This document shows positions 32,081 through 43,552 of a DNA stretch of 64,000 bases, piece after piece (the first letter of the stretch is position 1; each line of letters begins with the position of its first letter). Where the stretch lies: the NCBI RefSeq assembly GCF_028009165.1, contig NC_079243.1, positions 1,178,001-1,242,000 on the forward strand, written 5' to 3'. The notes beneath the pieces are model-generated. The model did no database searches. It was not told the origin of the DNA and worked only from the letters and a program-made list of their open reading frames with translations. A program made the position numbers and the translations under genes. The stretch comes from Akanthomyces muscarius (Eukaryota; Ascomycota; Sordariomycetes; Hypocreales; Cordycipitaceae).

Positions 32081-32839
32081 TTACAGGTTGCCAATGTACT
32101 TGCAGTAGACGTCGTCGCCGTCGATACCGCAGTCAGTCTCAAGGGGGCCAGTGCCTTCCTTGGCCAGGTTGATGATGGTGCCGCCAGCGGGGGTGATGGT
32201 GCCAGAGGATGTGGTGGCCGAGTTGTTGGTAAAGGTGATGTCGCTGAATCCAGCAAGGTTGTCGGCAAAGTCCTCGACGATCCACTCGGCGTCAGTCTCG
32301 CAGAGCGTCGACGGGGTGCGCTTGAAAGTGTGCGTCGCTTTCTTGCCGGTGGTCAGGTTCTCGAGAATGGCGACGCCCGTCGTCTTTGACGAGGCGTCGA
32401 CCTCCATGTAGATCTTGTCGCCGACGCTGAGGGGAAAGTCGTCAAACATGACGACGTTGTCGGGGATCCACTCCCACCAGGCGTCGAAGCTGCCGTCGCC
32501 GTAAAAGTCAATGCCCGTCTGCAGGAGCGCGGCCTGGCAGCTGTCGCCGTCGATGCCGACCCAGGCGGCGCCGGACTGGTCGGCGCTGCCGCCCCGGGGG
32601 GTCGGCACCTCGATGGTGCCGACGACCTTGGTGATGCCCTTGGCGTGCTTGACGGCGCCGGCCCAGTTGGACGAGGTCTGCGACCGAACGCCGTGGGCGT
32701 TTGTGTAGGGCTCGCCCAGGCGCTGGTTGGTGCGGTTGCGGCGGGTGGTCGAGCGCTCGTGAGGGCTGCGCTGACGAAGCTGCTGGGGAGCAGCAGCGGC
32801 CACGCCGACGAGGGCAGCGAGGGCAACCGAAAACTTCAT
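32081..32839 (-). CDS. G1-family glutamic endopeptidase (eqolisin), secreted
   Basis: This is an acid-active extracellular peptidase of fungi, insensitive to pepstatin. It is a single exon of 252 residues. Residues 1-17 are a signal peptide. A basic propeptide follows (RQRSPHERS, RRNRTNQR) and the mature core starts near SNWAGAV at 57. The core has AAWVGIDGDSC with Gln107 in ALLQTG and Glu185 in ETDAEWIVEDF, which by motif are the catalytic Gln/Glu pair. FDAWWEWIPD is the usual substrate-cleft segment. The length and order match aspergilloglutamic and scytalidoglutamic peptidases. A TATA-like TATAAAA lies about 110 bases upstream on the minus strand. It should be intact and active. Confidence 0.92.
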   Translation of the reverse strand: MKFSVALAALVGVAAAAPQQLRQRSPHERSTTRRNRTNQRLGEPYTNAHGVRSQTSSNWAGAVKHAKGITKVVGTIEVPTPRGGSADQSGAAWVGIDGDSCQAALLQTGIDFYGDGSFDAWWEWIPDNVVMFDDFPLSVGDKIYMEVDASSKTTGVAILENLTTGKKATHTFKRTPSTLCETDAEWIVEDFADNLAGFSDITFTNNSATTSSGTITPAGGTIINLAKEGTGPLETDCGIDGDDVYCKYIGNL

Positions 32840-34945
32840 AATGAAGATGTATAGGCGGTAATGAAGCAGATTGCCGAGTGAGTTTGCTTAAGTGGAATGG
32901 AGCATGTTCTATTTCTTCATCAAGCATTGTGGCGCCGAACGTGGGTTTTATAGTTGCAAGACTGATGGCATGTGGTCGGAGAACTGAGAGCATTCACATT
33001 TCCACGTAAGCCTAGCTATTCCAACTGGGGAAGATGAATAAGTCTGAATCAATGGCGCAAACGTTGTCCAGTCCGGCTTGTTGCGAATAGGTAGCTCGGA
33101 GATAGCAAGCCATCCCTAACTGCCTAGTCTGGAAGGTAGTATCTGCGGTAGCACCCAGCTTGTCGATCATGCGGTGCCGTAGTGCCGGATCCGAGGTCTA
33201 CATCGTTCTGCGGCAGCTGCCTTCTATAATTAGCGGACAACGGTAGACATGGAATAGTAAGCTTTAGCCACATGTCGCAAGTAATTGGTGATCTAATTTT
33301 CGAGCTGATTGTTTTGGTCACCCGCTATTGCCGGCTGTCATCCACATGCCTAACAGAGCAGATGCCCAATGCCGAATGTTTGGGCCTGTTGGACATTGCA
33401 ACAATGAGCCGTCCGTCAATCAGCACGGGTTTACATTTGTGAGCTATTGTATTACTAGGTACCTATTCCATCACTGAGTACTCATTAAAGGGGTAAATGT
33501 TGTCACTGGAGCGTTAGACCAACGGCGCTGAATAGAGGTTATTCCAGCTAGTCCCTAGTACACAGATAGCGCTAGCATAATACTCCACAGCCGATAGGAT
33601 CCCGTACGACCTCCAGTGCCTTGGCGATCTCCGGCCACGATACAGACACAGACGTGCGCTCGCTTGCGTGTCAGCAAATCTTTTGGAGAGACTGCCTTTG
33701 GCGAATTCCTCCCATATCTATACATTGAACCTGAATATTGCCATTGCCCGATTTTTCTAGCCTTTCCCTTCTCTTTTTCCTCCACAACGTTTGCTATATA
33801 TTCAGCCATTTATTCCTCCTTTAAATAGCAAAGAACCTTCCTTTCTGGGATCTATCTCCGGTCGCAATTCCACTCACTCCTAGCGATTCAAACAGCAGTT
33901 GCCGGGCAAATTCGGACTCTGTCTCCAAGAACTTGTGCCTTGCAAGAAATGAGTAACTTTTTATTTCCCTGTGAGCAAATTTTCGTCCATACTGCTGACC
34001 ACTGTTTGGCCACGCCCTCCAAGTGTCAGTGAATATGTGAAGCAGCTTCAAGTGCACGCCTTCCTCTTCGTCGGAAGTTTTGAGCCACAGACCTAGATAA
34101 CGTACTTTTAAATGAACCTCTCATTCGCATTGTATTGAAACTAACTAAACTGGGGCCTAAGTAACTGCAAGCTGAGGCTCGTAGACTTTTATTCCGAGAC
34201 TCCAAGGGCAGGGCCGTTCTGGCGGACCAACTGGCCGGCAAGGATGCAACAGCAGCGATAGCCAGAGCAGCAGTCTCCGTCAACAGCACAGGATCAGGTT
34301 TGTGCCGCAGCGACGCTTAAGCTAGCATAGATAGACATTTACCATGCATGTTTCTATATAGTCATTTTCGCAGTAGGGAAAGCTCCCATTGTCAGTAAGC
34401 GGGCGTGCTGCGGTGCAGGCAGCGGCGGCGACAATGATCGAGTACTGAAGCTTCAAGGTGAGCAGTCGTGCGAACTCCGAACTGCTTTGAACTTTGCTTG
34501 TTGTACTTGGTTCTGCGATGCCAGTACAATAGAGCCAACTTCGCGGAAGTTCCTATTTATATACCCAGAAAATGGCCCTCTCAACACCACATGGGTTTCG
34601 TCCTTTCGAGAATAGCTACCCCTTTCGTTACCCCGTATTCTTCTTTCGCGGGCCCCAAAACCCCAACCATCGGAAATGTGATCGATCTACATTTCCGAGT
34701 ATTCCGCTTGGCTATTTCGTGACATCATCGCATATAGCGTGCATTGAGCGCTCTGGTGGTTTCATACATCATCGCTTGCTCGAGATCCTTCTCGATGATT
34801 GCCGTACCGGTAAAGTTTGCCGACACAATGTATGCTACCTGATTTTCGCAAGGGCTCGAGGAACGACACTCCTGTGAATTTTCGACGATGTGGTAGGGTA
34901 AGCTCCTGGAATTCTCGACACCCCGTGCACTAAATTCTTTTACAG
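32840..34945. other. Intergenic, 2.1 kb
   Basis: It contains the G1 peptidase promoter and no gene I can support. Short frames on both strands at 33800-34300 and 34570-34880 show protein-like patches, but with no domain or start; part of this could be debris of the lost 5' half of the kinase-like gene that follows. Confidence 0.45.
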
Positions 34946-35540
34946 TGCACATGACTGCACACGCATCGATACTCCACGTCTAGACCGCACCCAACTACTC
35001 GCTAAGTACACATCCCAGATGATCCAACTGCGCCATGCCCTGCCCACTCCTTTTTACCTCGCCCTCGACACCCTCCTCACCCTCCTCCCGCTACTTCCCG
35101 ACCCCTTCGCCCCTTCGTGGCCTCTTGTGCCCAACCATACGGACCTCTGCGAGAACAACATCCACGTCGACGTCGCCACGGGCAAGATCGCCGGCATCTG
35201 CGACTGGCGCCGCGCCGCGATCAGCCCGTTTGGCATGGCGCTGGGCTGGGTCGAGATTGTCCTCGGCACGCTCACCACGAACGGCGACGAGGGCTTCTGG
35301 TGCTTTTATCCGGCGCATGAGGAGCCGAGGGCGCGTTTCTGGACGCGATTCTGCACCTATCGTGGAGGGCTGGAAGAGAAGGCTAAACGCCGCGTGGAGA
35401 CGGCCAGGCTCGTGGGCCGTTTTCTGACGGCTGGATTTCAGGGCGGGAAGCCTGCGGCCGCTGGGAGTGAGGAGTTGGGGTTTCTTACGGCCGTTCTTCG
35501 TCACGGTGCGTCATCACTGACACCGTCGAAAGCCCCATAG
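34946..35540 (+). pseudogene. Aminoglycoside-phosphotransferase-like kinase, C-terminal lobe only
   Basis: Fungal APH-fold kinases are common and mostly of unknown substrate. The C-terminal lobe is clear: VPNHTDLCENNIHVD gives the HxDxxxxN catalytic loop, and GKIAGICDWRRA the following metal-binding Asp. The frame is open upstream of the ATG at 35019 to a splice-acceptor-like TTTTACAG ending at 34945 (KYTSQMIQLRHALP), so coding began earlier. I cannot find the N-lobe with its nucleotide loop and Lys in the 700 bases before. A short upstream frame ends CYLIFARARGTTLL, loosely like the family's hinge segment, but is otherwise unrecognisable. Decay of the 5' half is the simplest reading; an undetected small exon structure is the alternative. 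Confidence 0.55.
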
Positions 35541-35688
35541 CTGTGATGATGGTCAAACTCTTTCTCCTTCCTGTTCGTTCAAGTCGGCATTTGTTGCTTA
35601 AACTCTAAATTTGGTATATAGGTTAAATAAACGCGCCATCGCTATGCTCCTGTAAGTTCAAATCATTATATACATGCACCCTTAACCG

Positions 35689-37184
35689 CTAAGTAATGAC
35701 ATTTATCGGTTCGTGGTAGCACTCCTCCCACTGCGTGTGCCCAAAGAACCAAAAGTCGCGGAGCTTTATATCAATGTTCGCCGCGCCGCTGTCCGCGCCG
35801 GGCTTCAGGCGCAGCGTCTGCAGGTGCTTGCGCAGCCTGTCTTTTTCCTCCTGCGGCGCGTCGTGCTTGGCGACGCCGAGCACCGCAATCGGCCAGCTGA
35901 CGCCCTGCGGGAGCGGCAGCTCCTCCATGGCCCTGTCCACGAGGTTCAGCAGGTAGTTGCCGTAGAAGACGCGTCCGCTCTCGACGGCGGTGGCCGCCTC
36001 GTCGGGCGCCGCGCCGGCGGGGGGGCTCGAGCCCGGGATCAGGGCAAACTCGGCGGCCAGCACGGGCGGCAGCGACAGCAGCCCGTACAGGATCGAGGCC
36101 GTCTTGTAGAGATCGCCGGCCAGCGGCATGCAGGGGTCCTCGGGCTTGGCGTACGGCTCTGTCCACTTCTCGGGGTCAAACGTCTGCAGAAGCCGGGAGA
36201 CTTCGCGCGCAATGGGCACAAACGCAGAGGTGATGGTAGGTTCGGCCAGACACATTGTGCGTAGGCGTGTGATGCGGACAATGTCCTGAAGGACAGAGGT
36301 TGGACAGGGCGCAGGGTGGAAGCCAGTGTGCGAGTAGGCGGCGGCAATGTCGTCGGGAGACCAGTTGGCCAGGCCGTTGATTTGGTTGCTGGCGGGGCTC
36401 GCTGTGTTGGCCAGAGTAGAGTAGCTAACAGTTGTCGTTAGCGTACGGAGGCAAGAATAGGTGGTAATTTGTTGGTCAAATTACATCAAGACGTAGTGCA
36501 GGGCCATTGGCGGTACTCTTTGGTCGCGTTCCAGCGCAGCTTTGACGCTGAGAACCTTTTGGACGCCACCATGAAGCTTGACCAAAGCCGCAAAGCCCTC
36601 TACATGCGATCGCCACGCAGGATCCATAATCGAGAGCTGTAGTCAAATGTTAGCAGCCATTGTTGCATCCCGTGTTGGGTGGCTCGGATTAGGCGCTTAC
36701 ATCGATGCTAAGCAAGTCCACCAACCGACGAAGCAGGGTCTCGATTGCCGCACCACCCGCTATTCGCGAGTTCAGATCCTTAATCACAATATCTATGTGC
36801 CGGTATAGCAAGGACCAGAGGTGGTTGATGCCCGGGAGGTTGCCCTGTCGCGGCAGGACGCCCGCTTGAGCCGAGGCGTTGACGATGCGGTCGGTGACGA
36901 CCAGCGCGATGAAGCTCTCACGCGAAGTAATTTTCTCAATATGTATGTCCGGCTTGAAGCTCGTCACATATATACTGTCACCTGGGTTGTGAAAAGCCTC
37001 GTCCTTGAGCATGACGGCTCCGACTGAACGACAACGGCGGGCACACTGTTAGCAAGCCATGTTTGTGTGTTTTTTGGGGGGGGCTGCAGGAGCGGAGCTT
37101 GCAGGGTTAAACGAACAATATTTGATGGCATCCATTATGTCCCAGTCAGGGTGGCTGGCCCGGGGCGCGAGCACCACCGCCCTG

Positions 37185-37216
<32 letters not shown>

Positions 37217-37763
37217 AGGCGATGTCGCACCAGGCTCGGGCGAGGAGGCAGTGGCATACCCGCTGCATTGGCGCCCCGTGAGGACGCATCGCTGGCAGTG
37301 TGGCTTTCCCTCATCACACTTGATGCGTCGAATCCTATACGTCGAATAAACGAACAAAACAGGGTCAGTATGGGGTTCATGTCCATCAAGTGGTTTTGCG
37401 CGCACGCGCACGCTTGCCGCGGGGGGGGGGGGGGGGGGTGAGTTCGTTCCGAGAGGGGCGCAAACACATAAAGGCCGTCGTATTATTCAATCCCCTCCCC
37501 CCCCTTGCAGGTAGTCAAAATACACACACACGCACGCACGCACGCAGCACAACGCAAACTCTTCTCTTGGGTGTTGTCACGGTGCTAGCGCAGGTTGGTC
37601 TTGGGGGTGGTTAAACGAACCGACAAGTAGCGCAGCCAGTCTTGCTCTTCGTGGCCCACCGTTTCTGCCGGGGCGCGGTCGACTTGAGCGGTGCTTCTTC
37701 TTTGTCCTTGGCTCGCGCTAGGGATTCCTCCTTCAAGGTGCGAACGACCGTCTTGAGATCCAT
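35689..37763 (-). CDS. Zn2Cys6 transcription factor, five exons, PF11951-like domain
   Basis: This is a nuclear regulator of 523 residues. The exons are 37763-37621, 37334-37117, 37023-36701, 36636-36485 and 36424-35689, and every junction fits in phase. Intron 1 (37335-37620) splits the zinc cluster after GCATC; joined, it has Cys at 44, 47, 54, 61, 64 and 71 (IRRIKCDEGKPHCQRC). A Ser run and acidic stretch follow. The C-terminal domain has the usual landmarks WDIMDAIKY, DPAWRSHVEGFAALVKLHGG, VPPMALHYVLIYS and FWFFGHTQW. Intron 1 is unusually long (286 nt) and holds a run of 18 G on the plus strand plus CA/CGCA repeats. Finding exon 1 required joining a short conserved half cluster to its partner, so automatic annotation could miss it. 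No target is evident. Confidence 0.82.
37421..37438 (+). repeat. G18 homopolymer inside intron 1 of a regulator gene
   Basis: Eighteen consecutive G on the plus strand (C on the transcribed message sense) lie in the intron at 37335-37620, followed about 90 bases later by a CA/CGCA repeat. The length is likely to vary between strains and sequencing runs. Confidence 0.8.
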
Positions 37764-38225
37764 GGGGGTGATGTGGGAGGATGGCGGGCGGACGGTGATG
37801 AGATGGAAAGGAAAAAGGGAACGTTAATGGCGTGAGCCAGCAGCGGCGGCTCGGGGAACTTGAGGCAGAAAGCGGACAAGGCCTAGCTTGGGTTTCCCCC
37901 CTTCTGCGCGACGTGGGGCGGCATTGGTGAGCTTTGTACCATCTGGGCAAGGTCCGGAGTCTGCGCGCTCTACCGGTGAGATGGGCGGAGAAATCCTTGG
38001 CTGTTGAATTGGTAGCTGGCAGAGTGGCAAATCGTAATTATAAAAAAAATTCAACTCTTATAAGCGGCCGTACACAGACTACTATGCGTGGGCTACTAAC
38101 CTCAGCCTCGTTGCCTCATTATACACATCTGCAGCTACAAGTACTGCCCCTCCCCCGCTAACTATTTACCCAGCTACATATGCTATCTACGTGCCTCCTG
38201 ACTCGCCGCCAGCCTCGGACGAACC
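37764..38225. other. Intergenic: promoter of the five-exon regulator
   Basis: No gene is seen. A TATA-like CTTATAAG lies near 38055, about 290 bases before the ATG on the minus strand. Confidence 0.5.
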
Positions 38226-39784
38226 CTAGTTCTGCACAACAAACTGGTCCTTGTGTTCCTTGAACAGCACCGAGCTATCCAGCAGCTCTCCCGTCGCCGA
38301 GCGGTAAAAGTCGACCTGGAGGTTCTGCGTGTCCTGGAAGCGAATCGTCGCGTAGCTAAAGTGGTCGGCGTACGCAAACGCCGTGTAGTCGGGCTTGTTG
38401 CCGACCGGACTGAGGCCCTCAATGTTGCCCGTGCCGCCCGACACAATGTACATGGGCGCCTTGGGGTTCTTCATGCCGGCAGGGTCCTGCGTGCCGTTGT
38501 AGACGGGGTTGAAGCGCTGCGAGTTGTGCACGTGGCCAAAGACGCCCAGGTCGACGCCGTACTTGTAAAAGAGCGGCTCAAAGGCCTGCTGGCACGGCGT
38601 GCAGCCGTCGCCACCAGTCGTGTACCACGGGCGGTGGCCAGCGACAATGACCCACGGAGTCACGCTTCGGTCGACGGACGCAAGATCGGCCTCGAGAAAC
38701 TGCAGCTGTTGCTCTGGGCCGCCAAAAGGACCGCTGTTGAGGCCGGCCGAGCCGTCCGGGCCATCGGGCGCCGACGGGAAATCAGTCTCGGTGTTAATCA
38801 TAACAATGTGCGCCATGCCGTACTCGAAAGAGAACCAGAAAGGCGGGTTAGCCAGCTGCTGGGCCTTGTTGGCGCTGACCTTGGCCTTATCGACCTTAGA
38901 TGTCGAGGCAAACGCGGTGGGCATGTTGCCGTTGAAGCGCGTCATAAAGTCGGTAAAGTTCTTCTGGCCGCTCGGGCAGGCCCAGCTGGTGTGAGGAATC
39001 TCTTCGCACGAGGCTTCATGGTTACCGGGGCTGACAATGTAGGGCTTGCGCGAGGAGATGGGGGCGAGCTGCCCGTAGAACTCTTCGAGAATGGCCTGGA
39101 ATGCATTCTTGCCGTCAAAGAGGTTCTTGCCGTGCAGAGCCCAGTCGTCAGCGTAGGCTAGGTCACCCGGGTGGATGATGAATTCGTAGTCGTCGGCCGT
39201 GTCGGCAAGGCGCTTAATGGTCGTGTGGTTGAGCGAGGGGGGGATGTTGGGAATCGTATCGCGCTTCGCCTGGTCGTTCTCGATCGTGTAGCCGTCCTCG
39301 CCGTAGACGCCAAGGTCGATAATGGCGTTGATGGCAAAGGGAGTCTTGTCACCAGCGACTCGGGGAGAAAGAAACTGCTCCACGGTAGAGTTGGTCGACT
39401 CGATCTTGTAATAGTACTTGGTGGCAGGAGTCAGGTTGTTCAAGTAGACGGTATGGAACCATGTGCGCGACGACGGATACGTGTCGGACTTGGTCGAGCA
39501 AGACTTTTGTGTAAGCGAGTTGGCCGAGGTGCCGTAGCTGACGCAGGGACTGCCCGACTGCTGGTATGTGTTCCAGCCAACAGACATGCCTGGAATTTCG
39601 CATAAGTTTATATTTCTGTGGCCCGAGGATTGCGGTCCAGCCACTTACTGTTTGCGCCACTAACAGCGATGCGGACCTGCATGGGTGTGGACAGATCCGA
39701 AGGCTTGGCCGGCAGGCTGGCGGAAGCCAAGGCCGTGGCTGAAAGGGCCGGGAGGGCCTTGACCAAGAAAGAGAGCGAAGGCAT
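38226..39784 (-). CDS. Secreted purple-acid-phosphatase-like metallophosphoesterase
   Basis: This enzyme releases phosphate from phosphoesters outside the cell or in the wall. The exons are 39784-39649 and 39589-38226 with a 59-base intron, giving 499 residues. A signal peptide covers about residues 1-22. An N-terminal fibronectin-like domain (TPATKYYYKIES) precedes the catalytic part. Metal-ligand motifs are in order: DLG with Asp137, GDLAYADDW at 187-195, GNHE at 234-237, AGHRPWY at 362-368 and GHVH at 397-400. This matches fungal acid phosphatases of the PAP class. I chose the ATG at 39784 because it gives a clean signal peptide; an in-frame ATG at 39814 would add ten residues. A TATA-like TATAAAG lies about 70 bases upstream. 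Confidence 0.9.
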
Positions 39785-41483
39785 GGTGAGGGTGATTGGT
39801 CTTGTGGTGACCATCTACGGAAGATTCCTTTGCGCGACGAACCGGCGCAACTTTATATCAGACGACATGACCATGTTTTTAGTCCGGTCAGCCGCGGGTG
39901 CATTACCAGACCGAACTAGCCAATTCTCCGTGCACGGCTTATCAATTCCAGAAGAAAAAGCCCCTCCGCAAGGTGTTCCAACTAGTGGCTCAAGAAATGC
40001 AGCATTCAGGCGAGACAGCGGCAGCCGTGACACGTGCATTAGCATCGCTGCACGGCTTGGCCACCTGCCACATCGAGCAAAGCAGAGCCGGGGCGGGGCA
40101 GCAGACAATTGCTCGCCGGACGGTCCTCGTGCCGTAGCGGCGCGGCCTCGTTGGTAGATTCGGCAGAGGCTCCCCGGTTTTAAAATGTCCAGCGGCTGGT
40201 GAATCTGGGCCGGCAGTCCCTGGCATGGAGCAGCAGAAAATCGCAGCTCGAGGTTCGTAATTATAGCCTCGCTACTGGCTGAGCTGTCCGATCCTGGCCG
40301 GGCACTACATCTGTTTCGGTATAAAACACCCGCCTTGGCCCACTGCGGTGCATGAGCTGGAGGATTGTGCATCGCTGCTGCGTTGCATCATCGTATAGGC
40401 ACTGCCCGATTAGGCGACCGACGCGATAGCGCAGCAAAGTGGCAGTCTGGCGAAGAAAAAGGATTGTCCATCTTTGCGGGATTAGAGCGCAACGCGTCGA
40501 GAGCGACGAGTATATTCTCCGCAGTCGAGTGAGTGTATGAGCACAATGCGCTAATTTGGTGCTTTGAATGCCAGTGACGCTTTGATGGGAGATGCCGGGC
40601 CTCGCTTTGCTGCTCGTATGGAGATGGATGGGCGAATCGCACGTGGGTGTACGAGATGAAAAACCTTATTGATGGGTCAAGGCGCCATTATAGCGTGCTT
40701 CCAGACCTGAGTAGCGAACAACAGCGCCGATTCGCATGAGTGGCCAATCGCTGGCCTGAATCTTGTTGGTGGTGAAGGCCCTTGGATTGATAACTAGTGA
40801 GCAAGTAACCAGATGGATTGTCTCAGGGGTCGTGGACACGATTGACGGGCCGGAGCTTGTTGATGCTAGTGGCGTGTACTCAGAAGCATGCTAACCTAGA
40901 GATGTGATCGGTACAGTATTAGTACACGGGGTAGTAGGGTTCAGCGGCAGTAGGGATGCAAGGCTAATTTAGCTTGCCAGTGATTCTTCGATGCATCTGG
41001 CAGACACATGGTACAAGACTGGTTCGGGATGGCCTTTTTGTCCGCCACGAAGCAACGTCGCAGCATTGTTGTTGGTGTCGCAAACGCCGCGTGTGAGGCA
41101 TTGCAACCAGTGGCCCACAATTGACAGCTGCAAGATCTGGCTTTGTGCTAATCCTCAGGCATACAAAGCTTTGTCATGAAGAGCATCAGGACTTTTCTCA
41201 AAAAGTTGAATATTTTTGGATTGGTTATTTATGTAGATTAATTATGCATTCTTTCGCGTTTCGCATCTTCCGCATCACGCCTGTTGCCTCCACTGGCCTT
41301 GAGCAACCGCTACGTCATTTCATATAGCCAGCCGGGCACATCGTTATACGCCGCATAACGATACTCCAACATGGAAGAAAAAAATATGCAATAAAAATCC
41401 GATTTACTAAAAATGACCGAAACCAAAAAATCTTAATAATCAATGCGCTTTTAGCCCGAAAACTCTTCCACGCCCCCTTTCAA
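39785..41483. other. Intergenic, 1.7 kb, divergent promoter region
   Basis: This separates the phosphatase and the DEAD-box helicase, transcribed away from each other. Overlapping frames at 39815-40372 on both strands lie over the phosphatase promoter and show no domain. I see no gene. Confidence 0.5.
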
Positions 41484-43418
41484 ATGCAATCAGCGTTTGT
41501 TTTAAGAAGTGGGTCTGCATTTCCATTTTTGCAACGCCTCAGAGCAACCTCATCACACGCGCCCAGCTACATTGCAACTATACACCACTCAGCATTGCTC
41601 CATTCCCCATCACTCGAAATCGCAATGCCTGAAAGAGGAGGCAGAGATGGACGACGTCCCGACCGGCGTCGCGGAGGCGGTGGTGACCGCGGCGGCCGCG
41701 GTGGCGGTGGTAGAGGCCCATTCCGAGGCGGCAGACGCGGCGGCCGTGGTGGCGGTAGCAACAGGTCCAACGGTGCCGCCGACGATCCCATGGCCATGGA
41801 CATTGACGATGCGCCTACCACACACACTTCGGCTCCCCCTGCCGCTGCGGCCGACGACTCGTACAAGCCGCCGCTGACAGAGGCCATCCCCCAGGACACG
41901 CCGCGCTTCGCCGACCTCGCGGGCCAGAACCTGGTGCACCCGCAGGTCATCCAGACCATCACCGAGGACCTCAAGTTTGACCACATGATGCCCGTGCAGG
42001 CCGCGACCCTATGGGAGCTCCTCCCGCCGCACCGCAGCGACTGCCTCGTGCAGGCCAAGACGGGCACCGGCAAGACGGTCGCCTTTCTGCTCCCCGCGCT
42101 GCAGACCATGCTCACCAAGACGCTCGGCGCTGCCGCCGGCAACAAGCGCGACTCCGCCATTTCCCTGCTCGTCATCTCGCCCACGCGCGAGCTCGCCATG
42201 CAGATCGCCGCCGAGGCTAACAGCCTGCTGCAGCGCCTGCCCAAGTACCGCGTGCGCATCGCCATCGGCGGCACCAACAAGGACCGCGAGGAGCGCCAGA
42301 TCCTCGACGGCTGCGACGTGCTCATCGCGACGCCGGGCCGCCTCATCGACCACATGTCCAACGAGGACGTCCTGTACGCGCTCCGCTCGCTCGACACCCT
42401 CGTGCTCGACGAGGCCGACCGCCTGCTCGACATGGGCTTCATGCCCGCCCTGCGCGAGATCGTCGGCAAGCTGCCGGACCGCAAGGCCTCCCCCCGCCAG
42501 GGCATGCTCTTCTCCGCCACCATTGCGCCGCACGTCAAGCAGGTCGCGGGGCTCGTCCTCGTGCCCGGCTACAAGTTCATCTCGACCATCCCCGAGGGCG
42601 AGAGCAACACGCACGAGCGCGTGCCGCAGCACCTCATCAAGGTGCCGGATTTCGCCTCAGTCACCGCCGGCATGGTCGGCGCGGTGCGCCACGAGGTCGC
42701 GCGCGTCGGCAGCGGCGCCCCCTTTAAGGCCATCGTCTTTGCGCCCACGGCCGCCATGGCCGGCCTCTACGGACACGTCCTCTCCCAGATCGCCGGCCTG
42801 CCGCCCGTGTCCACGCTCCACAGCCGCATGACGCAGAACCGCCGCACGAAAATCACAAACGACTACCGCGACAGCAAGTCGGCCATCCTCTGCGCGACCG
42901 ACGTCATCGCCCGCGGCATGGACTTCCCGGGCGTCACCACCGTCTTCCAGGTCGGCGTCCCCTCGGAGAAGCAGAGCTACATCCACCGCCTGGGCCGCAC
43001 GGCGCGCGCCGACGCCGAGGGCAAGGGCATCTTCCTCATCGCCGAGGACGAGGCCTTTTTCCCCAAGTGGACCCTCAAGGAAATCACCTTCATCACGCAG
43101 GACGCGGATCTCTCCGCGCAGCCCGAGGTCGCGCGCGTCATGGAGCGCATGGACGAGGAGGAAAAGGCGCAGATCTACAAGGCCTGGATGGGCTACTACA
43201 ACAACCACATGAAGGGCCTGCGCTGGGACAAGGAGGAGCTCGTCCGCCAGGCCAACACCTACGCGCGCGAGGCGCTCGGCACGCCCGAGACGCCGACCAT
43301 CCAGCGCAGCACCGTCGGCAAGATGGGCCTGCGCGGGACGCGGGGCCTCAACATCGTGCCAGACAGGCCTAAGCCGCCGCGGGGCAATAGAGGTGGCCGT
43401 GGCGGTGGTGGTCGCTAA
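41484..43418 (+). CDS. mss116: DEAD-box RNA helicase, Mss116-type
   Basis: Mss116 helicases act in mitochondria on group I/II intron splicing and translation. This is a single exon of 644 residues. Residues 1-47 are rich in Ser, His and Arg with few acidic residues, suitable for a mitochondrial presequence. Residues 50-95 are RGG-rich. Helicase motifs are complete and in order: AKTGTGKT 191-198, PTRELA 233-238, TPGRLIDH, DEAD 309-312, SAT 344-346, ARGMD, and HRLGRTARA. The C-terminus ends in a short RGG tail. Codon use is strongly GC-biased, as expected of a well-expressed gene, which also creates long antisense frames. The symbol rests on the overall likeness (LFSATIAP, YNNHMKGLRWD) and the presequence; another DEAD-box subfamily is possible. 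Confidence 0.85.
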   Translation: MQSAFVLRSGSAFPFLQRLRATSSHAPSYIATIHHSALLHSPSLEIAMPERGGRDGRRPDRRRGGGGDRGGRGGGGRGPFRGGRRGGRGGGSNRSNGAADDPMAMDIDDAPTTHTSAPPAAAADDSYKPPLTEAIPQDTPRFADLAGQNLVHPQVIQTITEDLKFDHMMPVQAATLWELLPPHRSDCLVQAKTGTGKTVAFLLPALQTMLTKTLGAAAGNKRDSAISLLVISPTRELAMQIAAEANSLLQRLPKYRVRIAIGGTNKDREERQILDGCDVLIATPGRLIDHMSNEDVLYALRSLDTLVLDEADRLLDMGFMPALREIVGKLPDRKASPRQGMLFSATIAPHVKQVAGLVLVPGYKFISTIPEGESNTHERVPQHLIKVPDFASVTAGMVGAVRHEVARVGSGAPFKAIVFAPTAAMAGLYGHVLSQIAGLPPVSTLHSRMTQNRRTKITNDYRDSKSAILCATDVIARGMDFPGVTTVFQVGVPSEKQSYIHRLGRTARADAEGKGIFLIAEDEAFFPKWTLKEITFITQDADLSAQPEVARVMERMDEEEKAQIYKAWMGYYNNHMKGLRWDKEELVRQANTYAREALGTPETPTIQRSTVGKMGLRGTRGLNIVPDRPKPPRGNRGGRGGGGR

Positions 43419-43453
43419 AAAAAAAAAGAGAGACGGAGAGGGCGGCAGAAGAC

Positions 43454-43456
<3 letters not shown>

Positions 43457-43487
<31 letters not shown>
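43457..43487 (+). repeat. GA dinucleotide microsatellite
   Basis: About 15 AG units lie just after the helicase stop codon, in its probable 3' UTR. Confidence 0.8.
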
Positions 43488-43491
<4 letters not shown>

Positions 43492-43552
43492 AGATAGAAA
43501 AAGTTGGCGCGGAAAATTGGTACAAACAAGGGAATGGCAACGGTTTACATGA

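Noticed and set aside
38253..39161. 302-codon plus-strand frame
   Set aside because: It is antisense to the phosphatase, which has complete metal-ligand motifs.
41567..43529. Several long minus-strand frames
   Set aside because: They overlap the DEAD-box helicase, whose codon bias keeps the opposite strand open. Their sequences are composition-biased.
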